DNA of 64,000 nucleotides, from NCBI RefSeq assembly GCF_004664715.2, contig NC_051068.1, positions 16,922,668 through 16,986,667 of the forward strand. Direction: 5' to 3'. A program made the translations under genes and the position numbers. The notes below the pieces were generated by a model. That model had not been told where the DNA came from. It was given only the letters and a program-made list of their open reading frames with translations, and did no database searches. Shown in pieces: positions 11,541-22,130 of the stretch. How positions within the stretch are numbered: the first letter of the stretch is position 1; each line of letters begins with the position of its first letter. Source of the DNA: Peromyscus leucopus. Lineage: Eukaryota > Chordata > Mammalia > Rodentia > Cricetidae.

Positions 11541-13640
11541 TTCCAGGCAAGGGCTCCACCCACTGGCCACTCTATAAGCCCTTTGCTAGAGGTGTCTGTC
11601 TGGTGTTTTGTGTGCACTGTACATTAGCTCCATGGTCATGGCTGGTTCCTAATGTTTGGGGGTTGGGGTACAAACTCTCATAAGCTTCTTCTTTTGGGAT
11701 CCAGGATAAAAGGTTGGCTACCTTATCCCAGACAGTCATAGGTTGTGTTTGTTTCGTGCCTAGAACTTGGCTCCTAACAAGTGGGAATTGAGGGTGCATT
11801 CAACTCGTTTATTGATGGCTTTCTGCTGAAGCCCACATTATCGCAGAAGTAAATACACCTGCCAGAGCCTGGGGTGCCATGAGATACGGCATGGGGAGAG
11901 GTTCAGTGCAGGTGGTAATATCTGGACAGCAGGAAGCCATCCCCACACCTCTAGGGAGCAGAATGGGCAACCACCAGCCCTGCTTGGAGAAGCTTCCAGT
12001 AAAGGGGATTAGGAAGATGTGATGTCATGCATGCTGGGCTGTGGGTGGCCCTCAGTCACCATTGCCCTGGCCTCCAGAGCCCACAAGTTCTTTCTCTGAG
12101 GCCCTGACCCTGCAAGAACCTGAAGAAACTCCGGAGCTGGCATTGTGAACAGTGTGTGTCCTGCACGTGGAGGATGAGAGCTGGAAGGGGCTCAAGGTCT
12201 TGGAGGGCACTGGTGGCATGGACTGCCCCTTCTGCCTGGGCACACACAAGGTGGTGTTTATCCTCATCTCCAAGGATTACACGTCAGTGGCACCTTCTGT
12301 CAGGCCGAGCAGATCCACATCCATGAACATTTACTGGAGCCCTGAGTGCTTGATCTCCATACCTGTGACCCTCAAGCCCAGCACTTTGAGCCCTTGAACC
12401 CTGTACCCTGAAACCCTGAGCCAGTGAGCCCCTTATCATGAGCCCCACACTCTATCCCCAGAAGTTCACACCTTCAAAGCCCTAAAGAAGCATAGCTACA
12501 CTTTATTTTTTTGAAAAGGCTATTACAACCCATAACTACCTTCCTATCATGTGTCCAAGGGCAGCCATGGCCTATGGGTGAGTGCCACTAAATCTGCTGC
12601 AAGAGAATACTCCTTAGCTTAATTTTCTGTTTGGTTGGTTTGAGGTTTTGTTATTTATTTATTTTAAAATTTATTTTGTTCTTGTCAATGTTGTGATATT
12701 TGCTAAGGTGGTATATACTGAATGACCTTTTTTATTCCCTATTAAGTTAAATGACTGTATTTTTATGAATGAAAAAGCATCTATCTGTACACTTAAGCCC
12801 ATCTTTTTATTCATATATTGTGTCATACCTCTGTAACCCCAAAATGCACAAACAGAAGTATTTATGTAAGTTTCAGGGGGTTGGGCTCACTTGTGACTTC
12901 CCCATCAGCCAAGGCTACATAGTACAATAGTGTCTTGGGGGGATATGGCATTGCCTATTCCACAGATACCTACCTTATGATAGAATCCATATCCATACTG
13001 TATCTCTAACTTCATATACTTAGCTAATCCTAAAATACAGTATATTACACACAAATGTATATGACAAGATCAAGCAGACCAGCTAATCAAAAACATACCT
13101 ATATTTTCTAATACCTCTCAGGAAATAAGAATGTTCTGTTCCTAGGTCTCTGGGATGTCCAGCCTCTGGTTACTGGCCCTCCAGGAAGTGTCAAGCATGG
13201 GCTCCCCTCACGGCATGGGTCTCACGTTTGACCACTTGCTTGGCCACTGCCACAAGTTCTGTGCCACCTTTTCCCCAGCACATCTTTCAGGCAGGACAAA
13301 TGGTAGTTAAAAGTTTTGTGGCTGGGCTGGTGTGGTGACTAGGTCAGGCTCTGTATTCTCCCATTCCTAGGAGTCTTCTCTGGATAGAACCAAATACAAC
13401 TGGCAAAAAAAAAAAAAAAAAATCATTGAAATGATTCCATGATATTCTGCTCTACTTGCTATACACGTAGACCTATTATAATCATCATCAGAGAGGCTTC
13501 ATCCAGCAAATAATAGGAGCAGATGCAGAGACCAGGGAGTGTTGCAGAAGATGGGGAGGAAGGATTGTAGGAGACAGAGGGGTCAAGGACACCACAAGAA
13601 CACAGTCCACAGAATCAACTAACCAGGGCTTGTAAGGCCT
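11541..13640. other. Unassigned intergenic sequence
   Basis: No supported gene. 12,085-12,420 is GC-rich, with an 81-codon plus-strand frame of unknown meaning. 12,372-12,460 has a drifting repeat of ccctgaaccctgtaccctga-like units. An A-run (18) is at 13,405-13,422. 13,140-13,380 resembles old rodent interspersed repeat, not named. Confidence 0.3.
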
Positions 13641-14012
13641 CACAGAGACTGGACTGGGAATCAGGGAGCTTGTACAGGTCTGACCTAGGTCCTCTGAATA
13701 TATTTTTTGGATGTGTAACTTGGTGTTCTTGTGGGACTCCTAACAGTGGGAGCAGGGGTGTCTCTGACTCTTTTGTCTGCTTTTGGGATCTTTTTCCTCA
13801 TACTGGGTTGCCTCATTTTATAGCCTTGCTATGGAGTCTGTGCTTAGGCTTATTGGAACTTGTTATGCCATGTTTGGTTGATATCAATGGGAACCCTGTT
13901 CTTTTCTGAAGGAAAAAAGAGGAGTGTAGTGGATCTGGGGGAGATGGGGCCAGGGGACTAGAGGAGGGAGGGAGTGAAACCTGGGTCTGTGCATGATGGT
14001 ATACAGACCACA
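13641..14012 (+). mobile_element. L1 3' untranslated fragment (old, plus strand)
   Basis: Recognisable rodent L1 3' UTR text: ttggtgttcttgtgggactc, ctaacagtgggagcaggggt, tgttatgccatgtttggttg, followed by the G-rich purine tract gatctgggggagatggggcc (13,933-13,960). ORF2 is absent, so this is a 5'-truncated insertion or fragment. Confidence 0.75.
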
Positions 14013-14294
14013 CTCTGATGATTTCTGAATGGATAGAGACCTAAGGGAGCAGCAGTGACACTGTTATGACAACAGAGGGGAGACAATGTCTCTCCCCTCT
14101 CCCCTCCTGCTTGCTGAGGCACATTCCAGGACCACCTAGCACTTATCCATTCAGCTTGAATTGCTGTCAGCCATGAACAAGTCTGTCTTCCTCTGCCCTT
14201 AATTTGTTCATTCAGCTGACAATTACAGAAATGTCTCCAAAGTCTCCACAGGCAAGGAGGGATATCACTTAAGACAAAAATTCAAAAAGGAGAA

Positions 14295-14402
14295 GACACT
14301 AAGCATGGTAGTGTGGTGACATACCTCTGATCCCAGCAACAGGGATCAGGAGTCTGAGGCCAGCCTGAGCTACATGAGACCATATCTAAAACCATAATAA
14401 AA
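14295..14402 (+). mobile_element. B1/B4-related SINE fragment
   Basis: agcatggtagtgtggtgaca, tctgatcccagcaacag and gaggccagcctgagctacat are the B1-like right half typical of B4 elements, with an A-rich end. Confidence 0.65.
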
Positions 14403-15234
14403 ATGAACCTGTCTTCTTAATGGTGGGAGGGTTGCTAGAGCAATCTGTGGAAACATGGCCTGGCTCAGCCCTGTGTGCTCTCAGGACATGGCTTTCAGAT
14501 GTAGGATGTAGGAGTTGGGAAGCTGAAAGCTTTTTCTGTTTAATAGACCAACCTAGATTTCCTACAGAGGGAGGCAGATCCTTCCCTCACCACCCAGCAC
14601 AACCAAGGCCATGGAGACACTTGCTGGGCCAGGGGCCATAAAGGCCTTAACTATAAGGTGGTAGAAACTCTCCTAGCTTGAATACAAGCAGTCAGTCAGA
14701 AGGTTATTTGACTCTTTCTAGTGGGAACTTCATAGTACCCTGGCTCACTTGAGTCTTACTGATAAGTAGGTAGTCTTACTGACCAGTGTGCTGAAGCAGA
14801 CTTATTATCCCAGAGAGCCTGGCCAGGGAATCTGGGCCAAGGCCCAGGTATCTGAATGTCAACAAGACTGAGAGTCACATACATAGTCTGGGGACATATC
14901 ACTTTTGTGCTGAAGTAAGGTATATCTCATTGTCTAGGAAGCCCTACTTACTTGTAAGAACAAAATGGATGCAGACTAGATGAGAATCCCTCATTCCTTT
15001 GAAATGTAAATGAACTTTTCTACTTGGGAGCACTCCAGAGATTCAGTTTATAAATTCCCTTGGAAAAATCCTAGGAAGGTACCTTGAGGAGGGAAAAAGC
15101 TGGACTTGGGGTTTGGGGATTTGTGGCTTGAACAGGTGAGTCTTTACTTTCTGTCTTTGTTTCTGTCTCTGTCTCTGTCACCCCCCCCCCACCTCTGTGT
15201 ATGCATGCGTTTTGGTTTAGTTTGGATTTTTTTT

Positions 15235-15312
15235 TTTCAGTTTTGAACACCGTACCAAGAGCCTTGAACATGATAGACAAGTGTTCTACCACAGAGCTGA
15301 ATTAGCATCCTG
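15235..15312 (-). mobile_element. ID/B4-like SINE fragment
   Basis: Antisense tRNA-like promoter region: gccttgaacatgatagacaa and gtgttctaccacagagctga. A T-run (15,229-15,237) precedes it. Confidence 0.6.
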
Positions 15313-16270
15313 CTTCTCCTTCACCACATTAATTGGCCTTGGCATGATTCAGTTTCCCCATGGTTCAGCAGACAAGCTGATAAAACACATATGTCAGAGA
15401 ACTGAGAGTCATTGCCGGAAAACTGTTGAGACTGGACTAGCACTGATATTTGAGGTCCCCTGTGCTCCTCTCTGCTGGATGACAGTCTGAGTGAAATTCT
15501 TCCTGGAGGGAGAAGCTTCCTTCAAGAATAAAGGAGGCTCAGAGAGGCAGGGTACAGATCTCAATCCCTGAACCCAGAAATAATGACATGGGAGGACAGA
15601 GCCTTGTCCCCAAGCCACTTCATGGCTAGGGAGGAAAGAGGAATGCAGCTGCTGCCTTGCACCCCAGTGGTGGCTGCTCTGATAATTATCGGTGCTGTCC
15701 CAAACCCCCAACCTGCCACCACACTCTGGGTCATCAGAGAATGTTTGCGAACTTTACTAGGTTTGCTTCTGACTAACATGGACAAGCAGGTCATACTTTA
15801 GTGAAAGGATCATGATGAGGAGGTGCCAGGGCATTAAAAAGATGGAGAAGATAGAAGACAGAAAAGATGAAACCTTCTTTGTTAGGTCTTACACAAACTT
15901 ATGCCAAGCAGGTTTATTAAGAACTACAGCATCATATAGACTATTGAACAGGGGGAAATGGCTAAGGTCTGCAGTGAGCTAAGTCAGACAATGTCAGCAA
16001 AGAGAACTTGGGCTACCTCAGACACAGCTGCCTAAGAACTGATAACCACAGTCCAGGGGGAGGAGTTAGTTTCCCATAAACCACAACCTTGAGTCCTTTG
16101 AGACACTGGCTCCAGCCCTACACCAGCCTTGCTGCGTCTACTTCTGGTAAAGACAGAAATAAAGTTCTACTTGTCCTTTCCTCAGGGCCTCTGGGTAGGT
16201 CTGGATCCCCACATCTAATGCTCCATTTTGTAGTGGCTTCCTTTCCTATACTCCTTCTAGGGTTTTTAGT
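15313..16270. other. Unassigned intergenic sequence
   Basis: No gene or repeat recognised. Overlapping short frames of 60-100 codons on both strands at 15,409-15,801 look like chance. Confidence 0.3.
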
Positions 16271-16372
16271 TACTAGTTATTTTTATTGTCATTGTTGTGC
16301 TAGGGATCAAACTTAAGGTCTCTTATATACCAAGTCCATACTTCACCACTAAGCTGCTTGCCTTGTCCCACA
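16271..16372 (-). mobile_element. ID/B4-like SINE fragment
   Basis: Antisense: gctagggatcaaacttaagg and tacttcaccactaagctgct match the inverted B and A boxes of ID-type SINEs. Confidence 0.55.
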
Positions 16373-17046
16373 AAGATGGCCTCAATGGCAAACAATTTTG
16401 TTCTTTCATTTATTCATATGTTCCTTGAGTAATTTCAAAAATCCATTGGTACATAACATGTACTGCATATCCCACATACCCATTCCCTTATTCCTTTCCA
16501 TCATTCCTTTTGACCAGTTCATGTTTTGTTTTGTTCTTAACACACCTAAAGGGACAATGGGAGGGGGATAGAGCAGAGAATAAGACAGACAGTCCCACCC
16601 CAACACTTACTACCTGAACACAAGCTAAATGGAAAGATTTCAGTTCTGAGGCTGTAACTATTCCCACAAGAAACTGAAATCATCTGTGCAAACCTTCCTA
16701 CATGCCGCCTGACTCTAGGCCGTGTTTCGCTCAGGGAGACCAGCAGAGAACCTGTCTCAGACTGACCACCAGTCTGATACCACTGTCATCATCGCCTCTG
16801 TTTCACACACAAGAAATCTGAGTCATGGAATCTAGATTAGACAACATTACCCAGAGGCACAGCCACATCTGATGGGAATGGCAAAGGTCAGAAAGCCAGC
16901 ACAGCTGCTTGTCAAAGACCCAGCAAACTGAGCTGCACGATGGCTGCCATGCCAGTTCTGCTTGTGATCTCCACCTGTTGCCTACTTGGGGACTTTTAAT
17001 ATTTGTACAATTTGGGGATATTGGATTGAAGGAAATTTTCTTTTGA

Positions 17047-17527
17047 ATCATTTGTAGCCAAACCTTAAAATGTCTTATTATAAAAACAAACCCGGAGCCA
17101 GGTATAGAGGTGAACGCTGAAAGATCAGAGAAACAGAACAAGCCACAGCTAACTTCAGCTTGCCAATTCCTCATCTAATCTTGTCTCCTCAAACTGGATG
17201 CCTCTTTGTCCTCATCCAAATGGATCTCAGCTGAACTGTTGCTAAAAGCCTAAAAGATTAACAAGGCTCTAGTTCCTGGTCCTCACGCCTTATATACCTT
17301 TCTGCTTCCTGCCATCACTTCCTGGAATTAAAGGCTTGTGTCACCATGCTTGGCTATTTCCAGTGTGGCTTTGAACTCACAGAGATCCAGATAGATCTCT
17401 GCTCTGGAATGCTAGGATTAAAGCATGTGCTACCACTGCCTAAACTTATGTTTAATGTAGTGGCTGCTCTGTTCTCTGACCCCCAGATGAGTTCACTGGG
17501 GTGCACAATATATCAACCACAATCATT
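17047..17527 (-). mobile_element. Solo ERVK LTR with 6-bp target duplication
   Basis: LTR at 17,053-17,521 (469 bp) with exact ATCATT at 17,047-17,052 and 17,522-17,527. On the minus strand it begins TGTGGTTGATATATTG and ends GGTTTGGCTACA. It carries tatataagg (plus-strand 17,288-17,298), a B1-derived block (17,320-17,450) and a taataagac end, so it is of the same family as 1,470-2,036 and 21,361-28,495. It has no internal region. Confidence 0.88.
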
Positions 17528-19100
17528 TATGCCTTTTCCCATGATTACTGCTTCTAAGCTTCCCAGGAAAGTCTTGAACATATTGTCCCTCCCACTTTTA
17601 GGGAGATATCTTTATCTACTTGAAGGTCTTTTTTATACCTTGGAGGTTGTGACACATAAAGAAGCCAGAAATCTCTTTATGAGGCTATGAGATTTTTTGA
17701 AATATCTGTCCCTGTACTTAATCAGGAACAAGATAGTCAAAACAAAGTAAACTTTAAAAGGTCAACAAGAGTCAGTGGGCCAGAGGAGTTGGCCATAGAT
17801 CAGATTACAAGCCTCTTCCTACTATACTTCAGGCAATTAAGTGGCATATACAGCAAAAAAGTTAGATTAGCTGAAGTTACCTCTGCCTGACATAGAAACT
17901 TATATTGATGGGCAAATAATGATGTAGAAAGATGATAAAAGAATGAGATGTCAGGACCTCCCTTTCTTAGAAAAGTTAGCTCATGCAGAGCCACTGTTCT
18001 ATCATATGACCAAAGAATAAAAGAATTCCAGGATTAGATATATAAACAAAATTTATAAAGACATAAAATGTAAGCATTTTATTATGCAAAAATTTGAATA
18101 ATAACTGCAGCAGCTTTGGTCTGAGGATTTTTCTCGGGCACTCTGGCCACTAAGAGTTAATAATAGCACGTGGCAATCTGCCTGGGATGGTTTGGAGATT
18201 TTGTATTGGTCTAGCATCCTTAAAACACAAAAGCTACTAGCCTGACAACAGGCTGTCATATGCCTCTAGATTATTAAAAAATGCATTATGGAGCTGAGTA
18301 AAAATGGTTATAAAATATAACTGTTTATTAATGACAATTAGACTTGGGGAAAATAATTGTAAAAAATGACTGTTCTGTCATGGTTTATCAATGATGATTA
18401 AAAGATTTGCAAGAGGAAGTGAAACATGTCCAAACAAAGTTGATATGATCTATGTTTTGGAACAACGTGAATCTATCCCTGCTTACTGAATTCTGTATAA
18501 ATAAAGAAACACTCTGGCCGTTAGTCAGTCATGCTACAAGATTCTCTGGGCCACAGTGCCTAACTCACTTCTTCCCTTGCTGACACCTTGCACCCTGTCT
18601 GAACTTGTCACCTGCTGAAACTGGCCCCTGGCAGCCCAGTTGGTCTATTGCAAAGCCAGCATTTCAGTCAAGCACTCGAAGCATCAGAAGTTGCCTGTAC
18701 AGTGCTGTGTTAGTGAGTTTCTGTGCCTGCAAGATGCTGGGTATGGTCAAGGGCTTTGGAGAAGTCCTATTACTTAATTTTTCTAAGGACTCTACTGAAG
18801 AGTGATGTGTGCCCCCATGGTGGGTGGTACAAGGTGGTACAAGTGGATGCTCAGGAAAGGTGAGTAAGCAGCTGAGGGACAGAGGCAGCGCATGTCTAGT
18901 CTGGTTCCCAAACACTTTCTCAGAAGGAGAGAAACTGCATGGGGAGCTAGGCATAGGACTGGAGCCAGCTCTGGAGTGTGGTGTGTTAAGAGGAAAGACA
19001 GGAAGATGGTGTGAGGCAGAACAAGGGGATGCTGGAAGAGGGACCATGGAAGGACCTCTGAGGTGGTTTCAGGTTAATGTGAAAGAGCAGTGTTTTTCAT
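17528..19100. other. Unassigned; LTR-like stretch near 18.5 kb
   Basis: 18,250-18,600 has LTR-like features (tgtataaataaagaaacact at 18,494-18,513, combining TATA-like and AATAAA signals) but no paired ends or duplication. The remainder is unassigned. Confidence 0.25.
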
Positions 19101-19103
19101 TCT

Positions 19104-19266
19104 TATGACATTGCCTGTGGAAAGCAAGGAAGGGTGTCAGATATCCTGATGCTGACTTACAGGCAGCCATGGGCAGTCTGATGCAGGCACTGGGAACCAA
19201 ACTTAGTTCCTCTGCAAGAGCAGCTTCCACACTTCATGGCTGAGTCATTTTGCCAGCACAGAGAAT
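19104..19266 (-). mobile_element. B2-type SINE
   Basis: Antisense B2: read on the minus strand it has ctggcaaaatgactcagcca (A box region), gctcttgcagaggaactaag and ggttcccagtgcctgc (B box region). Moderately diverged. Confidence 0.75.
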
Positions 19267-19937
19267 CATTTTCTATGGTGGCCATTGTCAGAAGCTAGGT
19301 TGTAAAATGCCAGCCATGGAGTGCTGTTGACAGGTCCCAAGATGAATCAATGATTTGTTCCCATGAGAAGACAAGAAAGGACAAAGGAGGACCTCTGCAA
19401 ATGTGAACCCCAATCCTGAGTGGATGTAAGGAGGGAAGGCTGGCAGAGCATATGTGGACAGAATGTGTGTGCCCCTGTGTGTGTGGATGGAGGATTCTAA
19501 CCTGGAGTGGCTTCTCTCATGGAAGAGAGACCCTCATCTATCCTTTAAGAATAGAAGGGAAGAACAGTGGGTAAATTGAGAGAGAGAGAGATTCCTAGGC
19601 AGTTGAAAAGTGAGGGGTGGAGTGGTTTAGCAGAGGAGATAACATCTTCCCCTTCATACTTCTCACTGTGATTGGCAGGTGTGCTTTTCCTAGAGCTTTC
19701 ATAACACCTGAAGACAAGCTGGGGATTTACAACAATGAAGGCTTCCTGGGTCACAGTTCTTAAGAACAGAAGTCCCAAACAAAGGGCTTGCAAAGTGGGT
19801 TCCTTTTGGAGCCCAAGAGGGGAAATCTCCCGGTTTGTACATGCATTACTTGTCTCTGCTTACTCCTCATATGCTGTGTGCTCCATGGGGTTTGAGTCCA
19901 AATATCCATTTACTTTGTGTATATGTTCACACATTCA

Positions 19938-20238
19938 TGTATGAGTTTGTAGGTGTACTATGGAGTATGTGCATGTGGTGATCAGAGGGCAACATCCACC
20001 TTCCATCATATTTGAGGCAGGATTTTCCACATTGTTGGTTTATGTACTTTGTACCCTGGGTTAGCTGGCCCTCCACCTTCTGGAGAGTCTCTTGTCCTAC
20101 CTCTAGTCTAGCCATAGGAATAGTGCTGAGATTATAGATATGCTATTGGGTCTGGCATTTACATGGGTTCTTGGAAATCTGACCTCAAGTTGACAGACTT
20201 GTGCACCTAGCACCTTCTGAACCATCTCCCCTAGACAA
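19938..20238 (-). mobile_element. B3-type SINE
   Basis: Antisense; the end gcacctagcaccttctgaac then catctcccc (to 20,232) is the inverted A box region. The body ggtgatcagagggcaacatc (19,978-19,997) and ttggttt..ctgggttagctggccctcca are typical of long B3 elements. Old copy. Confidence 0.65.
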
Positions 20239-20738
20239 AACTTCCTTCCATTAGGACATATTTATTATGTGTATGAGGAGAGGGTTGTATGTGTATTTCC
20301 ACAGTGTACATTTGGATGTGAGATGACTAGCTGCTTAAGTTCTTGCTTTTGCTTTCTCAAAATTATAGACTGTGACCTGGAATTCAAAGTCAAATAAACC
20401 CTTTTCTCTCCTCAATTGATTTGTTTGGGATGTTTCATCACACTAACAGGAATGTAGCCAGTACAATGGGGAATCACATCAGCAGAACAATGGTATAGGA
20501 ACAGACCAAGAAGTTTTGGAAGATAACAAGGATTTCAGTTTAATAAAGTGTAAGTTGTAAACCAAGTTGATCTGAAGCATTAGGAAAAAGTGGATAGTAC
20601 TTTGTCAGACAAAAGGTGTGTCAGGGCAAGAAGTAAGAAGCCACAGTACCCCAGCCGGTGGAAACACTAGCTGAGAGCTATTGAGCAGTCTCTATGTGAT
20701 ATATGGGCACATGTGTTCAATATATTTCAAAGGTGTTC

Positions 20739-20806
20739 TTACTGTGCAGGCCTGTAATCCAAACTACTTGGGACACTGAGGTGAAGAATCAAAGGTTCAA
20801 GGCTTT
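20739..20806 (+). mobile_element. B1-like fragment
   Basis: Short remnant: gcaggcctgtaatccaaact, acttgggacactgaggtg and caaggctttg recall the B1 left half. Weak. Confidence 0.4.
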
Positions 20807-21010
20807 GGGGGCTGGAAAGATGGCTCAGTAGTTAAGAATATTTGTTACTCTTCTAAAAGACTGGAGTTTGGTTATGAGCACCCATGTTGGGCAGCTCACA
20901 ATTGCCTGTAACTCCAACTGCAGGGAATCCAATACCCTCTTCTGACCTCCTCAGGTAACTATGCAGGTACAATGCACACACACACACACACACACACTTA
21001 AATAATAAAA
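20807..21010 (+). mobile_element. B2/B3-type SINE with (CA)n
   Basis: Starts with the tRNA-like promoter: gggggctggaaagatggctc, then agtagttaagaata (A box side). Conserved block aataccctcttctgacctcc, then a (CA)n run at 20,975-20,997 and an AT-rich tail. Confidence 0.82.
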
Positions 21011-21098
21011 TAATGATTTTTTTAAACCCAAAGCCTACCTGAGCTACAAAGGGAGGTTCTGTCTCAAAGTAAAAACTTCTTATGAAAGTCACCACAGG

Positions 21099-21318
21099 AG
21101 TTGGAGCTGGGTCTGTGGCTCCACTGGTAACTGCTTACCAAGGATGACTGAAGCCCTGGGTTCAATCACTAGCACCACATAAACTAAGTTTGATGGTGCT
21201 CACCTGCAATTTCAGCATTTTTGATGGGGGGTGGGGAAGCAACCATTCAAGCTCATCCTTAGCTAAATCAAAATTCAAGGCTAGCCTGAGTTACTTAAAA
21301 CCCTATCTCAAAAAGTGC
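21099..21318 (+). mobile_element. B4 SINE (ID head plus B1 tail)
   Basis: tRNA-like head gctgggtctgtggctccact and gaagccctgggttcaatcac, then a B1-derived part ggtgctcacctgcaatttca and aaggctagcctgagttactt, ending ctatctcaaaaa. This fused order is diagnostic of B4. Confidence 0.78.
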
Positions 21319-21360
21319 TTGAGATATAGCACAGGGATTAAATGCCTTCACAGGTGTGCC

Positions 21361-21572
21361 TTATGGTGATATATTGTATATCCTAGTACATTTTCCTGAG
21401 GATCAGAGGAAAGAACCAGCCACTAGATTAGACATAGAGGTTAGGCAGTGGTGGCATACATCTTTAATCACAGTACTTGAGATCTCATGCCTTTGCTTGG
21501 GAAGTACATCTGACTTTAATCCCAGGAAGTAATACAGAAGGGCTGAGAAAGGTATATAAGGTGTGAGGAAAC
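21361..21572 (+). mobile_element. ERVK LTR, left half (split by L1)
   Basis: Plus-strand LTR beginning ttatggtgatatattgtata at 21,361. It has a B1-like block (aggcagtggtggcatacatc, 21,443-21,462) and a tatataagg box (21,553-21,561). It continues at 28,373 after the L1. Same family as 17,053-17,521. Confidence 0.78.
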
Positions 21573-21589
21573 AGGAACTCACACTCTTT

Positions 21590-22130
21590 TTTTTTAATAT
21601 ATATATTTTTTATTTTACAATACCATTCAGTTCTACATATCAGCCATGGGTTCCCCTATTCTCCCCCCTCCCACCCCCTCCCCTTACCCCCAGCCTACCT
21701 CCATTCCCACCTCCTCCAGGACAAGTCCTCCCCCGAGGACTGCAATCAACCTGGTAGACTCAGTCCAGGGAGGTCCAGTTCCTTCCTTCCAGACTGAGCC
21801 AAGTGTCCCTGCATAAGTTCCAGGTTTCAAACAGCCAACTCATGCAATGAACACAGGACCTGTCTCACCTATTCAGAGGGCCTGATCCAGCTGGGGGCTC
21901 CTCAGCCTTTGGTTCATAGTTCATGTGTTTCCATTCATTTGGCTATTTTTTTCAATAATTGAGTAAAACTGAAATTTATTGTATGCCACAGTCGTCCTAG
22001 GGACATCCATGCTATATATATATAGCCTCTATGGTTCTATGGGTTGTGGTCTGATTGTTCTTTATTTTATATCTAGAATCCACCTATGAGTGAGTACATA
22101 CCATAACTGTCTTTCTGGGTTTGGGTTAGC
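21590..22130 (-). other. L1 3' UTR with G-rich polypurine tract
   Basis: On the minus strand the segment 21,661-21,720 is purine-rich with many G runs (plus strand shows ctcccccctcccaccccctc). This is typical of rodent L1 3' UTRs and able to form G-quadruplexes. An AT-rich stretch (21,596-21,618) lies before the tail. Confidence 0.85.

Noticed and set aside
12052..12397. GC-rich open frames on both strands
   Set aside because: Frames overlap on both strands, no motif recognised, repetitive ccctgaaccctg drift nearby.
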